Notes: generated by a model from the letters alone, not told the origin. 41,941 nt of DNA from Actinomycetes bacterium (GCA_023460175.1 JAEWRC010000060.1:1-41941); one strand, 5' to 3'. Positions 1 to 8,748 are shown, counted from the first letter of the stretch. A program made the numbers and translations.

Positions 1-1190
1 CGGGTGCGGTGCCGCCCCCGCCCCCGCCGTCGGATCCGAGTGGGCCGGGCAAGGCCACCGCCGCGGCGGCCGCCGCCAAGGTGCTCACGCAGGAGGCGGT
101 CACCGAGGCGCTCGGCGCCGACGTGCCGCCGCGCGACGCCGCCGAGCGCGTCACCTTCGCCACCTGGGCGATCGTCACCAAGAAGTCCCCGGGCGGCATC
201 TTCAACGAGCTGCCCGCCCTGGACGACGAGACCGCGGCCAAGCTGGCCGAACGGCTGACCGAGCGCGCCGAGGGCGCCATCAGCGTCGAGGACGTCAAGT
301 CCGCTACGACCATCGAGGAACTCGCGACCGTGGTCCGCGAGCAGCTCGAGGAGGGCGTGGTCGACGGGTTCGTCCGCACCCTGCGGGCGCCGAAGGAGGG
401 CAGCTCGGCCGTTCCGCTGTTCGTCTTCCACCCCGCCGGCGGTTCGACGGTGGTCTACGAGCCGCTGATGAAGCGGCTGCCGGCGGACACCCCGGTGTAC
501 GGCATCGAACGCGTCGAAGGCGCCATCGAGGAGCGGGCCGCCGAGTACGTGCCCAAGCTGATGGAGCTGCACCAGGGCCCGTTCATCCTGGCCGGCTGGT
601 CGCTGGGCGGTGCGCTGGCCTATGCGTGCGCCATCGGCCTCGAGCGGGCCGGCGCCGACGTCGAGTTCGTCGGCCTGATCGACCTCGCGCTGCCGGGAGA
701 GCCGATCGACCAGAGCAAGGAGGGTATGCGGGCCCGGTGGGATCGCTACGCCCTGTTCGCCCAGCGCACGTTCAACGTCGAGATCCCCGAGATCCCGTAC
801 GAGGAGCTGGAGCAGCTCGACGACGAGGGCCAGGTGAAGTTCGTCCTGGATGCGATCAAGGAAAGCGGGGTGCAGATCCCGGGCGGCATCATCGAGCATC
901 AGCGCACGTCGTACCTGGATCAGCGTGCCTTGGCCACCATCGAGGTCCAGCCCTATGACGGCCACGTCACGCTGTATCTGGCCGACCGCTACCACGACGA
1001 CGCGATTGTCTTCGAGCCCGCGTACGCGACCCGCAAGCCCGACGGCGGCTGGGGGGAGTACGTCAAGGATCTCGAGGTGGTACCCATCGGCGGCGAGCAC
1101 ATTCAGGCCATCGACGAGCCCTACATCGCTAAGGTCGGGGCACATATGAGCCAGGCGATCACCGCGATCCAGGCTCAGCAGGACAAGTGA
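1..1190 (+). CDS. pks13: Polyketide synthase Pks13, C-terminal part with thioesterase domain (5' truncated by window)
   Basis: Pks13 condenses two fatty acyl chains into the alpha-alkyl beta-keto precursor of mycolic acids; its C-terminal thioesterase releases the product onto trehalose. Only the last 396 or so residues are present, read in the frame whose codons start at positions divisible by 3. A Pro/Ala-rich linker comes first, then the alpha/beta-hydrolase thioesterase. The nucleophile lies in GWSLGG (Ser codon 600-602), an Asp in GLIDLALPG (681-683) and a His in GGEHIQAID (1098-1100). The Ser-Asp and Ser-His spacings, 27 and 166 residues, equal those of the known M. tuberculosis triad (Ser1533, Asp1560, His1699). 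The stop is followed 13 bases later by accD4, as expected for the fadD32-pks13-accD4 operon. The condensing domains lie upstream of the window. Confidence 0.96.
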   Translation, partial: GAVPPPPPPSDPSGPGKATAAAAAAKVLTQEAVTEALGADVPPRDAAERVTFATWAIVTKKSPGGIFNELPALDDETAAKLAERLTERAEGAISVEDVKSATTIEELATVVREQLEEGVVDGFVRTLRAPKEGSSAVPLFVFHPAGGSTVVYEPLMKRLPADTPVYGIERVEGAIEERAAEYVPKLMELHQGPFILAGWSLGGALAYACAIGLERAGADVEFVGLIDLALPGEPIDQSKEGMRARWDRYALFAQRTFNVEIPEIPYEELEQLDDEGQVKFVLDAIKESGVQIPGGIIEHQRTSYLDQRALATIEVQPYDGHVTLYLADRYHDDAIVFEPAYATRKPDGGWGEYVKDLEVVPIGGEHIQAIDEPYIAKVGAHMSQAITAIQAQQDK

Positions 1191-1203
1191 GGAAGCAGGC
1201 GAC

Positions 1204-2781
1204 GTGACCGCAGAATCTGGCCCGCAGCCGTCGACCGTGTCGTCGGCCGAGAAGCTCGCGGAACTCAGGGAAAAGCTCGAGCTCGCCAAGGATCCCGGCG
1301 ACGAGAAGGCCCGGGCCCGCCGCGACAAGAAGGGCATCCCGAGCGCCCGGGCGCGCATCCACGCGCTGCTGGATCCGGGCACCTTCCTGGAGATCGGCGC
1401 GCTGGCCAAGACCCCCGGGGACCCCGACGCCTTCTTCGGCGACGGCGTGGTGACCGGGCACGGCACCATCAACGGCCGCCCGGTCGGGGTGTTTTCCCAC
1501 GACCAGACGGTGTTCCAGGGTTCGGTCGGCGAGATGTTCGGCCGCAAGGTGGCCCGGCTGATGGAGTGGGTGGCCATGGTCGGCTGCCCGATCATCGGCA
1601 TCAACGACTCGGCCGGCGCCCGCATCCAGGACACCGCGACGTCGCTGGCGTGGTACGCCGAACTGGGCCGACGCCACGAATTGCTGCGCGGCCTGGTGCC
1701 CGAGATCTCGCTGATCTTCGGCAAGTGCGCCGGCGGTGCCGTGTACTCGCCGATCCAGACCGACCTGGTGGTCGCCGTGCGCGATCAGGGCTACATGTTC
1801 GTCACCGGCCCCGACGTCATCAAGGACGTCACCGGCGAGGACGTCAGCCTCGACGAACTCGGCGGCGCCGACGCGCAGGCCCGGTACGGCAACATCCACC
1901 AGGTGGTGGAGTCCGAGGCGGCGGCCTACCAGTACGTCCGCGATTACCTGCAGTTCCTGCCCGCCAACACCTTTGACGATCCGCCGACCATCAACCCGGG
2001 GCTGGAACCCGAGATCACGCCGCACGACCTCGAGCTGGACAGCATCGTGCCGGACTCGGACAACATGGCCTACGACATGATGGAAATCCTGCTGCGGATG
2101 TTCGACGACGGCGACGTGTTCCAGGTCGCCGAGCAGGGCGGGCCGGCGATGATCACCGCGTTCGCGCGGGTCGACGGGCGTCCCGTCGGCGTGATCGCCA
2201 ACCAGCCGATGCACATGTCCGGCGCCATCGACAACGAGGCCTCCGACAAGGCCGCGCGGTTCGTCCGGTTCTGCGACTCCTACAACCTGCCGCTGGTGTT
2301 CGTGGTGGACACCCCGGGCTTCATGCCGGGGGTGGAGCAGGAGAAGAACGGCATCATCAAGCGCGGCGGCCGCTTCCTCAACGCCGTCGTCGAGGCCGAC
2401 GTGCCCAAGGTGACGTTCACCATCCGCAAGTCCTACGGCGGCGCGCACGCGGTGATGGGCTCCAAGCAGCTCTCGGCGGATCTGAACTTCGCCTGGCCGA
2501 CGGCGCGCATCGCGGTGATCGGCGCCGAGGGTGCCGCGCAGCTGCTGGTCAAGCGGTTCCCGGATCCCACCGCCCCCGAGGTGCAGCAGATCCGCAAGGA
2601 GTTCATCGAGGGTTACAACCAGGGCATGGCGGTGCCGTGGATCGCGGCCGAGCGCGGCTACATCGACGGCGTCATCGAGCCGCACGAGACCCGGCTGCTG
2701 CTGCGCAAGTCGCTGCAGTTGCTGCGGGACAAGCAGATCCAGGGCCGCGTGCAGCGCAAGCACGGTCTGCTCCCCATCTAG
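1204..2781 (+). CDS. accD4: Acyl-CoA carboxylase carboxyltransferase subunit AccD4
   Basis: This is the beta (carboxyltransferase) subunit of the long-chain acyl-CoA carboxylase that supplies carboxylated C24-26 acyl chains to Pks13; it is known to work with AccA3 and AccD5. The 525 residues are close to the 522 of the M. tuberculosis protein. Both crotonase-like halves are visible: the N-terminal one carries the oxyanion segment CAGGAVYSP, the C-terminal one SYGGAHAVMGS. The start is a GTG at 1204, chosen because a purine-rich AGGAAGCAGG ribosome-binding site lies just after the pks13 stop and the 13-base gap implies co-transcription. The protein ends QRKHGLLPI, a usual end for this subunit. 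Nothing looks broken. Confidence 0.96.
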   Translation: MTAESGPQPSTVSSAEKLAELREKLELAKDPGDEKARARRDKKGIPSARARIHALLDPGTFLEIGALAKTPGDPDAFFGDGVVTGHGTINGRPVGVFSHDQTVFQGSVGEMFGRKVARLMEWVAMVGCPIIGINDSAGARIQDTATSLAWYAELGRRHELLRGLVPEISLIFGKCAGGAVYSPIQTDLVVAVRDQGYMFVTGPDVIKDVTGEDVSLDELGGADAQARYGNIHQVVESEAAAYQYVRDYLQFLPANTFDDPPTINPGLEPEITPHDLELDSIVPDSDNMAYDMMEILLRMFDDGDVFQVAEQGGPAMITAFARVDGRPVGVIANQPMHMSGAIDNEASDKAARFVRFCDSYNLPLVFVVDTPGFMPGVEQEKNGIIKRGGRFLNAVVEADVPKVTFTIRKSYGGAHAVMGSKQLSADLNFAWPTARIAVIGAEGAAQLLVKRFPDPTAPEVQQIRKEFIEGYNQGMAVPWIAAERGYIDGVIEPHETRLLLRKSLQLLRDKQIQGRVQRKHGLLPI

Positions 2782-2825
2782 ATGCCCGCGCCCACAGCAC
2801 CACCCACCCCCGCGAGGGTGCGCGT

Positions 2826-2845
2826 CCGCGGCCGACACGCCGCGG
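2826..2845 (+). terminator. Hairpin after accD4
   Basis: CCGCGGC and GCCGCGG form a perfect 7-bp stem around a 6-base loop, 44 bases after the accD4 stop. No T run follows, as is common for mycobacterial hairpin terminators. The next gene is on the same strand 52 bases later, so this may end the pks13-accD4 transcript. It is a structural inference only. Confidence 0.4.
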
Positions 2846-2897
2846 CGATCCCGTAGTTTGCGCACCTTCGCGCGGCCGACACGGTTGGATTGAGGTT

Positions 2898-3881
2898 ATG
2901 GCCGACCAATACATCGGGCTCAGTGTGAACCCACCCCGGGGCGATCAACGGCTCGATCTGCGCGACCTGTACGTGTTCCCGTCGCCGTCCGATCCCGCGA
3001 ACACGGTGCTGATCCTGACCGCCAACACCAACGGCGAGGCGTTGCACCCCGACGCGATCTACCGGATCAACGTCGACCGCGACGGGGACCTGCGCACCGA
3101 CATCGCATTCAGCTTCGTCTTCGCCGAACCGCGGGACGGGGTGCAGACTTTCGATCTCTTCCTCGCCGTCGACCGCGACGCCGAGGAACCCCAGGCGGTC
3201 GGCTCGCGGCTGTTCTCCGGCGTCGAGCTGTGCCGCGGCCCCGAGGCCCAGGTGTTGCGATCCGGCAGTTTCACGGTGTTCTGCGGGATCCGCAGCGATC
3301 CGCTGTTCTGCGACGTCGAGGGCGTCAAGAATCTGCTCGGCATCCCCGGTGCCCACGGTGATCCCGAAAGGCCTTGGACCGGAGTGGATTCCAACGCCAC
3401 CACCAACGTCATCGCGATGGCCGTCGAGATGCCGACCAACGCCATCGGCGCCGAACCGGATATCCGGGTGTGGGGCCGCTGCACCATCCGCGAGGACGGC
3501 GAGTGGAAGCACGTCGACCGGGTCGGGCACCCCGCGATCCGCGGTTTCCTCACCGACGACGAGACCCGCGCGGCCTACTACGCCACCAACCCGATCCAGG
3601 ACCGGGCCCGCTGGATCGGCCTGTTCATCGCGCGGATGGGCGAAACCGGTGGTTACAACCGGGCCGACGCCATCGCCGCCATCGACGGCGAGGGCACCCT
3701 GCCCGACATGCTGACCTATCGTCCGTCGCGACCGGCCAAGTACCCCAACGGCCGCACCTTCACCGACGACGTCATCAACTACCGGCTGGACTTCCTCACC
3801 AAGGGGGAGAACCGCGCCCCCGGCCTGAAGCCGCACACCGACACCCTCGACGAATTCCCGTACCTGGGGCCGCCGCACTAG
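2898..3881 (+). CDS. DUF4331 family protein
   Basis: A 327-residue protein of the DUF4331 family, whose function is unknown. The family pattern is visible: an N-terminal region with DLRDLYVFPSP, a beta-rich body with FDLFLAVDRD and FCGIRSDPLFCD, and a stretch NATTNVIAMAVEMPT in the centre. No signal peptide or membrane segment is evident. The open frame extends far upstream through the accD4 end, but ATG 2898 follows a TGAGG-like site and begins with the conserved MADQYIGLSVNPP block, so the longer reading is unlikely. It converges with the hydrolase gene that follows, with only 7 bases between the stops. In M. tuberculosis I remember other genes (an IS element and fadE35) in this position. 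Confidence 0.8.
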   Translation: MADQYIGLSVNPPRGDQRLDLRDLYVFPSPSDPANTVLILTANTNGEALHPDAIYRINVDRDGDLRTDIAFSFVFAEPRDGVQTFDLFLAVDRDAEEPQAVGSRLFSGVELCRGPEAQVLRSGSFTVFCGIRSDPLFCDVEGVKNLLGIPGAHGDPERPWTGVDSNATTNVIAMAVEMPTNAIGAEPDIRVWGRCTIREDGEWKHVDRVGHPAIRGFLTDDETRAAYYATNPIQDRARWIGLFIARMGETGGYNRADAIAAIDGEGTLPDMLTYRPSRPAKYPNGRTFTDDVINYRLDFLTKGENRAPGLKPHTDTLDEFPYLGPPH

Positions 3882-3888
3882 ATTCGGC

Positions 3889-4767
3889 TCAGATCGGGTC
3901 GAGATCCAGCCAGTCGTCCACCCGGAACCGGTCGCCGCGCGCGACGATCCGGGCGCCGCCGCGGCCGGGATAGTGCGCGGGGACGACGGCGGCCCGCCGC
4001 CGCGCGGCCTCGGTGAAGATCCGCCGGCGGGTGACGACGGCCTCCCCGGCGTCGACGTCGAAGGCGCACGCGTCGCCGGGCCGCGGGATCTGGACGGGAC
4101 AGTGGGTCAGATCGCCGACGAACACCGCGGGCACCCCGGCGTCCAGCCACACCACCGACGAGCCGGGCGTGTGCCCGGAAGCCGTTCGCAGCCACAGTGA
4201 TTCGCTGAGCTGGTAGTTGTCGTCCCAGAGCTGGATCTGGTCGGCCACCGGGTCGATGCTGTCGGCGAACAGCAGGCGCGCACCGTCGTCGTGGCCGGGG
4301 CCGTCCGGTCCGAAATGGCGGTGGTCGGCGTCGTGCATCAGGTAGCGCGCGTTGGGGAACGTCGGCACCCAGGCTCCGTCGACCTGCGTCGTGTTCCAGC
4401 CCACGTGATCGGTGTGCAAATGGGTGTTGACGACGACGTCGACGTCGGCCGGGTCGACGCCGGCCCGCTCCAATGCGGCCGGGAAGTCGCTGGACAGATG
4501 TGACAGCGTGGGCAGGTGGGGCCGGTCGCGGTCGTTGCCGATGCCGGTGTCGATCAGCACGGTCAGGCCGTCTACCTCGACGATCCAGGTCTGGATGGCC
4601 AGGCGCAGCAGCGCAGTCTGCGGATCGTAGAAGTCGGGCACCAGCAGGTCGGCGTTGGCAGGCCAGGCCTCATTGGGGGTGGCGGGAAATAGCACGGTGC
4701 CGGCGTCGAACTGATGCTCGACGACGCGGGTCAGCATGGCTCTGCCCAGTTTGATGCGGCCGTTCAT
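3889..4767 (-). CDS. Metallo-beta-lactamase-fold hydrolase
   Basis: A 292-residue member of the metallo-beta-lactamase superfamily. The metal-binding signature H-x-H-x-D-H is present as THLHTDHVGW (His116, His118, Asp120, His121); downstream ligands appear in ASGHTPGS, in VGDLTH and in PAHYPG. The order matches the lactonase/quorum-quenching and related hydrolase groups rather than true beta-lactamases, but the substrate cannot be read from sequence. No signal peptide is seen, so it is probably cytosolic. ATG 4767 is used; an internal ATG eleven codons in is also possible. A secreted-protein gene lies 30 bases upstream on the same strand, so the two may be co-transcribed. Confidence 0.88.
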   Translation of the reverse strand: MNGRIKLGRAMLTRVVEHQFDAGTVLFPATPNEAWPANADLLVPDFYDPQTALLRLAIQTWIVEVDGLTVLIDTGIGNDRDRPHLPTLSHLSSDFPAALERAGVDPADVDVVVNTHLHTDHVGWNTTQVDGAWVPTFPNARYLMHDADHRHFGPDGPGHDDGARLLFADSIDPVADQIQLWDDNYQLSESLWLRTASGHTPGSSVVWLDAGVPAVFVGDLTHCPVQIPRPGDACAFDVDAGEAVVTRRRIFTEAARRRAAVVPAHYPGRGGARIVARGDRFRVDDWLDLDPI

Positions 4768-4797
4768 GTCCTCGACCGTACGGTGTGGGCCACCGAA

Positions 4798-5280
4798 CTA
4801 GTTGCTACTTCCGCCCACCTCGGCGGGCAGCGGGTCGCTCGGCGGCGCCGCGGTGGTCGGTGCACTGGCGGCCGCACCGGCCGTGTGGAAGTCGGTCCAC
4901 GGCTCCTCCCGGAGCACCCGGTCGCCCTCGCTGATGATCAACGACTTCGCCGCCACGGTGTACTCGATGCCGTAGTTCTCGGCGATGAATGCGCCGTCAT
5001 CGGCGAGCTTGGCGGGCAGAATCATCTTGGCGCCGTCGCGCAGCCGCACGCCCCGATACTGGTACTCACCCTTGGCCGACTTGCACACGGCCACTCGGGA
5101 TTTGTCCGTGCTGCCGAACTCCACCACGGTGCTCGGCGCGGCGCAGCGCGCGGTGGAATCGACGTAGCCCTGGGCGTCGGTGGCGGGTGCGGCCGCGACC
5201 GTCGGCGCGCCGATGGCAAGCAGCGCAGCGCATCCCGCGGCGGCGGCACCGAGTCGGGGGGAGAACCGGAATGCAGACAT
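4798..5280 (-). CDS. Conserved secreted protein, function unknown
   Basis: A 160-residue protein with a clear signal peptide: a basic, hydrophobic start MSAFRFSPRLGAAAAGCAALL followed by an AxA-type cleavage region near APTVAAAPA. The mature part has two cysteines (in TARCAAP and AVCKSAKG) that could pair, and ends in an Ala/Pro/Ser-rich tail. The reading frame stays open for 64 codons upstream, but only ATG 5280 gives an export signal, so it is taken as the start. I do not recognise a named family beyond mycobacterial secreted proteins of this kind. It lies just upstream of the metallo-hydrolase gene. Confidence 0.72.
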   Translation of the reverse strand: MSAFRFSPRLGAAAAGCAALLAIGAPTVAAAPATDAQGYVDSTARCAAPSTVVEFGSTDKSRVAVCKSAKGEYQYRGVRLRDGAKMILPAKLADDGAFIAENYGIEYTVAAKSLIISEGDRVLREEPWTDFHTAGAAASAPTTAAPPSDPLPAEVGGSSN

Positions 5281-5395
5281 CGACGTCCACCCCACCACGT
5301 TTCCCCAGTTTGCGCGACCGTTGACGCCGAACCTCGACAGATTCGTTAGGCCACCGACATCTTGGTGATCCCCTAGGACCCGGCGATGGGTTGGT

Positions 5396-6301
5396 TCACC
5401 TAGTCGGGAAGCGAAGCTCGTTGCGGTACGCCGTGGGCGTGACCCCCACCCGTTGCTTGAACGTGGTAGCAAAGTGGCTCGGGCTGGAAAACCCAGCTGC
5501 CGCGCCGATTTCAGTAATCGTCAAGGTAGTGGTCGACAGCATCGTCTTGGCCTTCTCGATGCGCAGGTCCAGCACGTACTGGTAGGGCGTCGTGTTGAAG
5601 GTATGCGCGAACGCGCGACGGAACCCGGCCACCGGCATACCAGCGATTCCAGCCAGCGTGCGGAGATCGATCTCGTGGTCGAGGCCGTCGCGCAGATAGT
5701 CCAGTAGCCGCTGCTGCGCAGCCAGATCGAGTACCCGACTGGTTTGGCGTCGGACCGGCTCTTCACCGTAAAGGTCGAGGATGTGCAGGCGCAGAGCATC
5801 GGTCAAAGTCTCCCGCAGCAGCCGCGACACGACGTCGGTTCGGCCGGCTGTGCCGGCGACCCGCTCGATCATGCTCAGCAGCAGTGGGTCTCGCCGGCCG
5901 GCGACCGGGCGCAGGGTGGTGGCCCCGATCAGAGCTGGAGGCAACGTCAACACAGCGAACTCGCAGAACGCTTCCCGGGCCTCGGCAGCTGACCTCGATT
6001 CGGCGGGGATGACCCACACGTTGCTCGCGCCCGGATCGACCCGACCGTTGGGTCCGCGGTCGAACACGACCTCCTTGGAGTTCGCGGTGCCGCGGCGCCA
6101 CACCCGCACCTCATGCTCCGGCCCAAAGACGGACCAGGTGGTCGGTCCAGCCAACGCATGGGTGATGAATCGAACGTTGATCCCGGTCTTCGCGGAGCCC
6201 AGGCTCAGGCGCATGTCGCTGCGGGGCGCCAGCGAGTGAACCGCTGGACTCGGGCGGCCCCGGCCGGCAGCAGCCGATCCGTCAGCGTGCTCTGCTAACA
6301 C
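5396..6301 (-). CDS. AraC-family transcriptional regulator
   Basis: A 301-residue regulator. The last 100 or so residues form the paired helix-turn-helix DNA-binding domain: IDLRTLAGIAGMPVAGFRRAF is the first helical unit, and ITEIGAAAGFSSPSHFATTF followed by KQRVGVTPTAYR is the classic AraC end. The N-terminal two thirds are the poorly conserved ligand-sensing part. The listed start is a GTG at 6301; an internal ATG 29 codons later (DMRLSLGS) would remove a low-complexity leader and is a real alternative. Flanking genes encode exported proteins on the same strand. The effector and targets are unknown. Confidence 0.85.
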   Translation of the reverse strand: MLAEHADGSAAAGRGRPSPAVHSLAPRSDMRLSLGSAKTGINVRFITHALAGPTTWSVFGPEHEVRVWRRGTANSKEVVFDRGPNGRVDPGASNVWVIPAESRSAAEAREAFCEFAVLTLPPALIGATTLRPVAGRRDPLLLSMIERVAGTAGRTDVVSRLLRETLTDALRLHILDLYGEEPVRRQTSRVLDLAAQQRLLDYLRDGLDHEIDLRTLAGIAGMPVAGFRRAFAHTFNTTPYQYVLDLRIEKAKTMLSTTTLTITEIGAAAGFSSPSHFATTFKQRVGVTPTAYRNELRFPTR

Positions 6302-6403
6302 CGGGACATCCTATCGTCGGCACGTCGGGCACAGCATCGATGCCAAACGTGACCTGACCGGGTTCAGGGTGGCTGCCCGGGCACGGTGCCTATTCGTGCA
6401 GCA

Positions 6404-7285
6404 TCAGTTTCCGTGGCACGTCGGATCGTCACAGAAAATGGATGAGCCCGTTGCTTCGAGTATCGGTGCGAGCAGGGAGAACTCGGTGTAGTTGTCCTCT
6501 CCCTCGGGGGAGCCCCGCAGAATTCCGACGGCGGCGACTTCGTCGTTGCCGAGTTTCACGTACGCGGGTGAGCCAGAATCTCCCGAGGCGGAATACAATT
6601 CGGCTTCCACAGTGAGGTGGTCGTGTCCGGAAACCTTGCCGCAGGTTTCGCCGCTGACGAATCCGAACTTGCATAGAGTCACGTTGTTGTTCAACAGATA
6701 CTCGTGATCGAGCACCTTGGTCACCCGGTACACCCCAGCGATCCTGGCGTTTCCTTCCGCCGATTCAGCCAGCGCCGGGTCGATTTCGATCACCGCGAAG
6801 TCCGACCACCCGTCCGGACCGGTCTCCACGACCTTGTCCGGCGTGAGGGCGGTCTGGACCGTCGTGAAACGGCCAAGCTCAACGGCATCGTCCTCATCGC
6901 CAGTTCGGGTGAAGTACGGTGAACCGTCGCCCGGATGGGCACAGTGGCCCGCGGTGAAACCGATCGCCGCATCTGAACCATCACGCCCGAGGAATCCGAG
7001 CGTGCACTCGTACTCGTCGTTGTCGGCGTCGTCGGCAGCGATTGCCGTGCCGGGAACGAAGTCATCGAAGGACAACCAATCGTTGCTCGTTCCGGTCATC
7101 ACCTGCGACATGTTCGGTTGATCAGCCGGCACAGTGGGATTCGGCCAGAACACCAACGCGACGAATGCCACCGCGATCACCGCCGCCAGGATTGCCCCAC
7201 TGGCCACGAGGCGACGCAGTATCCGTCGGCGCGGCTTCACGGGCATCGGTGCCGGGAAGCCGGGCGCGGGAACTCCCTCGGTCAC
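6404..7285 (-). CDS. Membrane-anchored trypsin-like serine protease
   Basis: A 293-residue chymotrypsin-fold protease. A Pro/Arg-rich cytoplasmic start is followed by one membrane span at roughly residues 25-47 and then an extracytoplasmic catalytic domain. The triad is complete: His114 in FTAGHC, Asp162 in WSDFAVIEID and Ser237 in SASGDSGSP. Several cysteines (including GHC, TLCKFG, ETCGK and the C-terminal DDPTC) could form disulfides. It resembles short actinobacterial trypsin-like proteases with no PDZ domain. The GTG start at 7285 overlaps the stop of the upstream lipoprotein gene by 4 bases (GTGA), so the two are translationally coupled and their products may act together in the envelope. 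Confidence 0.86.
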   Translation of the reverse strand: MTEGVPAPGFPAPMPVKPRRRILRRLVASGAILAAVIAVAFVALVFWPNPTVPADQPNMSQVMTGTSNDWLSFDDFVPGTAIAADDADNDEYECTLGFLGRDGSDAAIGFTAGHCAHPGDGSPYFTRTGDEDDAVELGRFTTVQTALTPDKVVETGPDGWSDFAVIEIDPALAESAEGNARIAGVYRVTKVLDHEYLLNNNVTLCKFGFVSGETCGKVSGHDHLTVEAELYSASGDSGSPAYVKLGNDEVAAVGILRGSPEGEDNYTEFSLLAPILEATGSSIFCDDPTCHGN

Positions 7286-8160
7286 GGTTCGTCGAAGCTC
7301 GGCTCGTCGTCCGAGTCGACTATTGGTCCCGGGTCCCAGGCGTCACCATCATCTGACGGTTCGGGGAACGCCGGTGCTTCCGGTGTGGGCGCATCATCCG
7401 GAAAACCCTCGTCCGGGTCGGTATCGGGCGTGGGCGTGTCATTGGCGGGCTCGTCGTCGGGACCAGCGGTGTCGACGCCGCTGTCTGGGTCTGCTGCCCC
7501 GTGGTTGGGGTTGGTGCAGATGGTGCCTTCGCAGACGACGTAACCGGGACTGCCATCCGGGTTCTTGATGGCATCGGGGGCAACATAGCTGCCCACCGGG
7601 CAGCCGGGATCTTGGTTGCGCGCGCAGTACTCCTGGGTGCGGTTGTTGCCGGTGGACCCGTCGGCGCCCATCGGTCCGCCGTCGATCGGGTTACCGTTGG
7701 CATCCCAGAAGCCCCCCGAGTTAGCTGCCCCGTGGTTGGGGTTGGTGCAGATGGTGCCTTCGCAGACGACGTAGGTGGAGCTGCCATCCGGGTTCTTGAT
7801 GGCATCGGGGGCAACATAGCTGCCCACCGGGCAGCCGGGATCTTGGTTGCGGGCGCAGTACTCCTGGGTTAGGTCGTTGCCGGTGGACCCGTTAGCTCCC
7901 ATCGGCCCGCCATTGACGGGTTTGCCGTTGGCATCCCAGTAACCGTCGGAGGGCGCGAGGTGGACGTTCGTGCCGTGGAAACTGCCCGTTGCGCACTTCG
8001 GGTCGCGATTCTGCGCGCAGTACTGCGCATTGGCGGTCAGCTTCGGCACCGCGCCCGGTTTGGCCGAATCATGCGGACCTCCGGCTGGGGATCCGGAGCC
8101 GCATGCCGACATCAACACCAGCGCTGCGAATCCGAGGGGGACCGTTACGAGTCTGTGCAT
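7282..8160 (-). CDS. Putative lipoprotein with tandem cysteine-containing repeats
   Basis: A 292-residue putative lipoprotein. The N-terminus MHRLVTVPLGFAALVLMSAC ends in a lipobox (LMSAC), with the lipidated Cys near residue 20. The body holds three units that each begin Y-C-A-x-N-x-D-P-x-C and continue G-S; the second and third are almost identical and contain VVCEGTICTNPNHG, giving four regularly spaced cysteines per full unit. Each full unit also carries the FWDANGNPIDGGPMGADGS block. The C-terminal 65 residues are acidic and Pro-rich (many Asp, Glu, Pro). ATG 8160 is preferred over GTG 8163 because AGAGAGG lies 6 bases upstream of it. Function unknown; the overlap with the protease gene suggests a substrate, inhibitor or scaffold role, which is inference. 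Confidence 0.8.
   Translation of the reverse strand: MHRLVTVPLGFAALVLMSACGSGSPAGGPHDSAKPGAVPKLTANAQYCAQNRDPKCATGSFHGTNVHLAPSDGYWDANGKPVNGGPMGANGSTGNDLTQEYCARNQDPGCPVGSYVAPDAIKNPDGSSTYVVCEGTICTNPNHGAANSGGFWDANGNPIDGGPMGADGSTGNNRTQEYCARNQDPGCPVGSYVAPDAIKNPDGSPGYVVCEGTICTNPNHGAADPDSGVDTAGPDDEPANDTPTPDTDPDEGFPDDAPTPEAPAFPEPSDDGDAWDPGPIVDSDDEPSFDEP
7494..7869 (-). repeat. Two near-identical 145-bp direct repeats inside the lipoprotein gene
   Basis: Positions 7494-7638 and 7725-7869 are almost identical and offset by exactly 231 bases (77 codons), so unequal recombination would add or remove whole protein units in frame. Differences are limited to a few bases, mainly near 7542-7552 of the first copy and its partner. 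A third, diverged unit lies towards the N-terminus without the middle insertion. Confidence 0.85.
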
Positions 8161-8264
8161 CACTTGCCTCTCTGAATCCAGGCCGTGGTGCGGTGCGAAT
8201 GTCGCTGCGCTGTCCGCACTTCGAACGGCCTCAGCCGGCCCGGGAAATCAAGCGGTCGGACCGA

Positions 8265-8531
8265 TCATTCCTCGTGGGTCGGCTGGTCGGTGTTGTGCAG
8301 ATACCACAGTCCATCGTCGTGCTGGAGGCAGTACCAGTACCGGTAGAAGTTGTCGTCGCCTACGTTGTCCAAGTGCATGTCCGGACCGTCTGAGATGCAC
8401 GCCGACTCGGTCGGCCAACTCCACGGGATTCCGGTTTCGCCGTCATAGACGACCACGTCGTCGGCGAGAGCGACACCCGCGGTACCCAGCATCAGGCCGA
8501 CGCTCGCCAACCCCGCGATCAACATTCTCAT
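8265..8531 (-). CDS. Small secreted protein, function unknown
   Basis: An 88-residue protein with a signal peptide (MRMLIAGLASVGLMLGTAGVALA, cleavage after ALA) and an acidic, Trp/Tyr-rich mature part of about 65 residues with two cysteines (ESACISD and YWYCLQ) placed to form a disulfide. ATG 8531 is chosen because GGCAGGGA lies just upstream; the frame also opens at a TTG eight codons earlier. It ends 104 bases before the lipoprotein gene on the same strand. I recognise no family. Confidence 0.68.
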   Translation of the reverse strand: MRMLIAGLASVGLMLGTAGVALADDVVVYDGETGIPWSWPTESACISDGPDMHLDNVGDDNFYRYWYCLQHDDGLWYLHNTDQPTHEE

Positions 8532-8748
8532 TATCCCTGCCTTCCCGACAGCCAAGATTGCCCTTTGGGCGGATGACCAGAGGTGTACGCGACACCGTAT
8601 CCGGAACCGGACACACTGAGCTTTCAGAAAACGTCCAGCCTTTTGAGAAACGAACCGGTCGGACTCGAATGCACCTTAAAGGCAAGTCGCGCATCAGCTA
8701 GGCGGAGCGACACCGCCGCGAGGGCTGACGGTCGGGAACTGCCGGGCT
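8532..8748. other. Gap between embB end and small secreted gene
   Basis: 217 bases, locally AT-richer around 8620-8690. A short inverted repeat TCCGG-AA-CCGGA lies at 8600-8611. It should contain the embB terminator and the promoter of the minus-strand small secreted gene, but I cannot place either with confidence. Confidence 0.4.

Noticed and set aside
1159..2865. Minus-strand open frame of 568 codons opposite accD4
   Set aside because: Entirely antisense to accD4 and rich in His, Val, Asp, Arg; a typical high-GC antisense artefact.
4973..5280. Open frames on other strands across the secreted-protein gene, such as 4989-5324 plus
   Set aside because: Arg/Pro/Ser-rich shadows; the minus-strand frame has a signal peptide and cysteine pair and explains the DNA.
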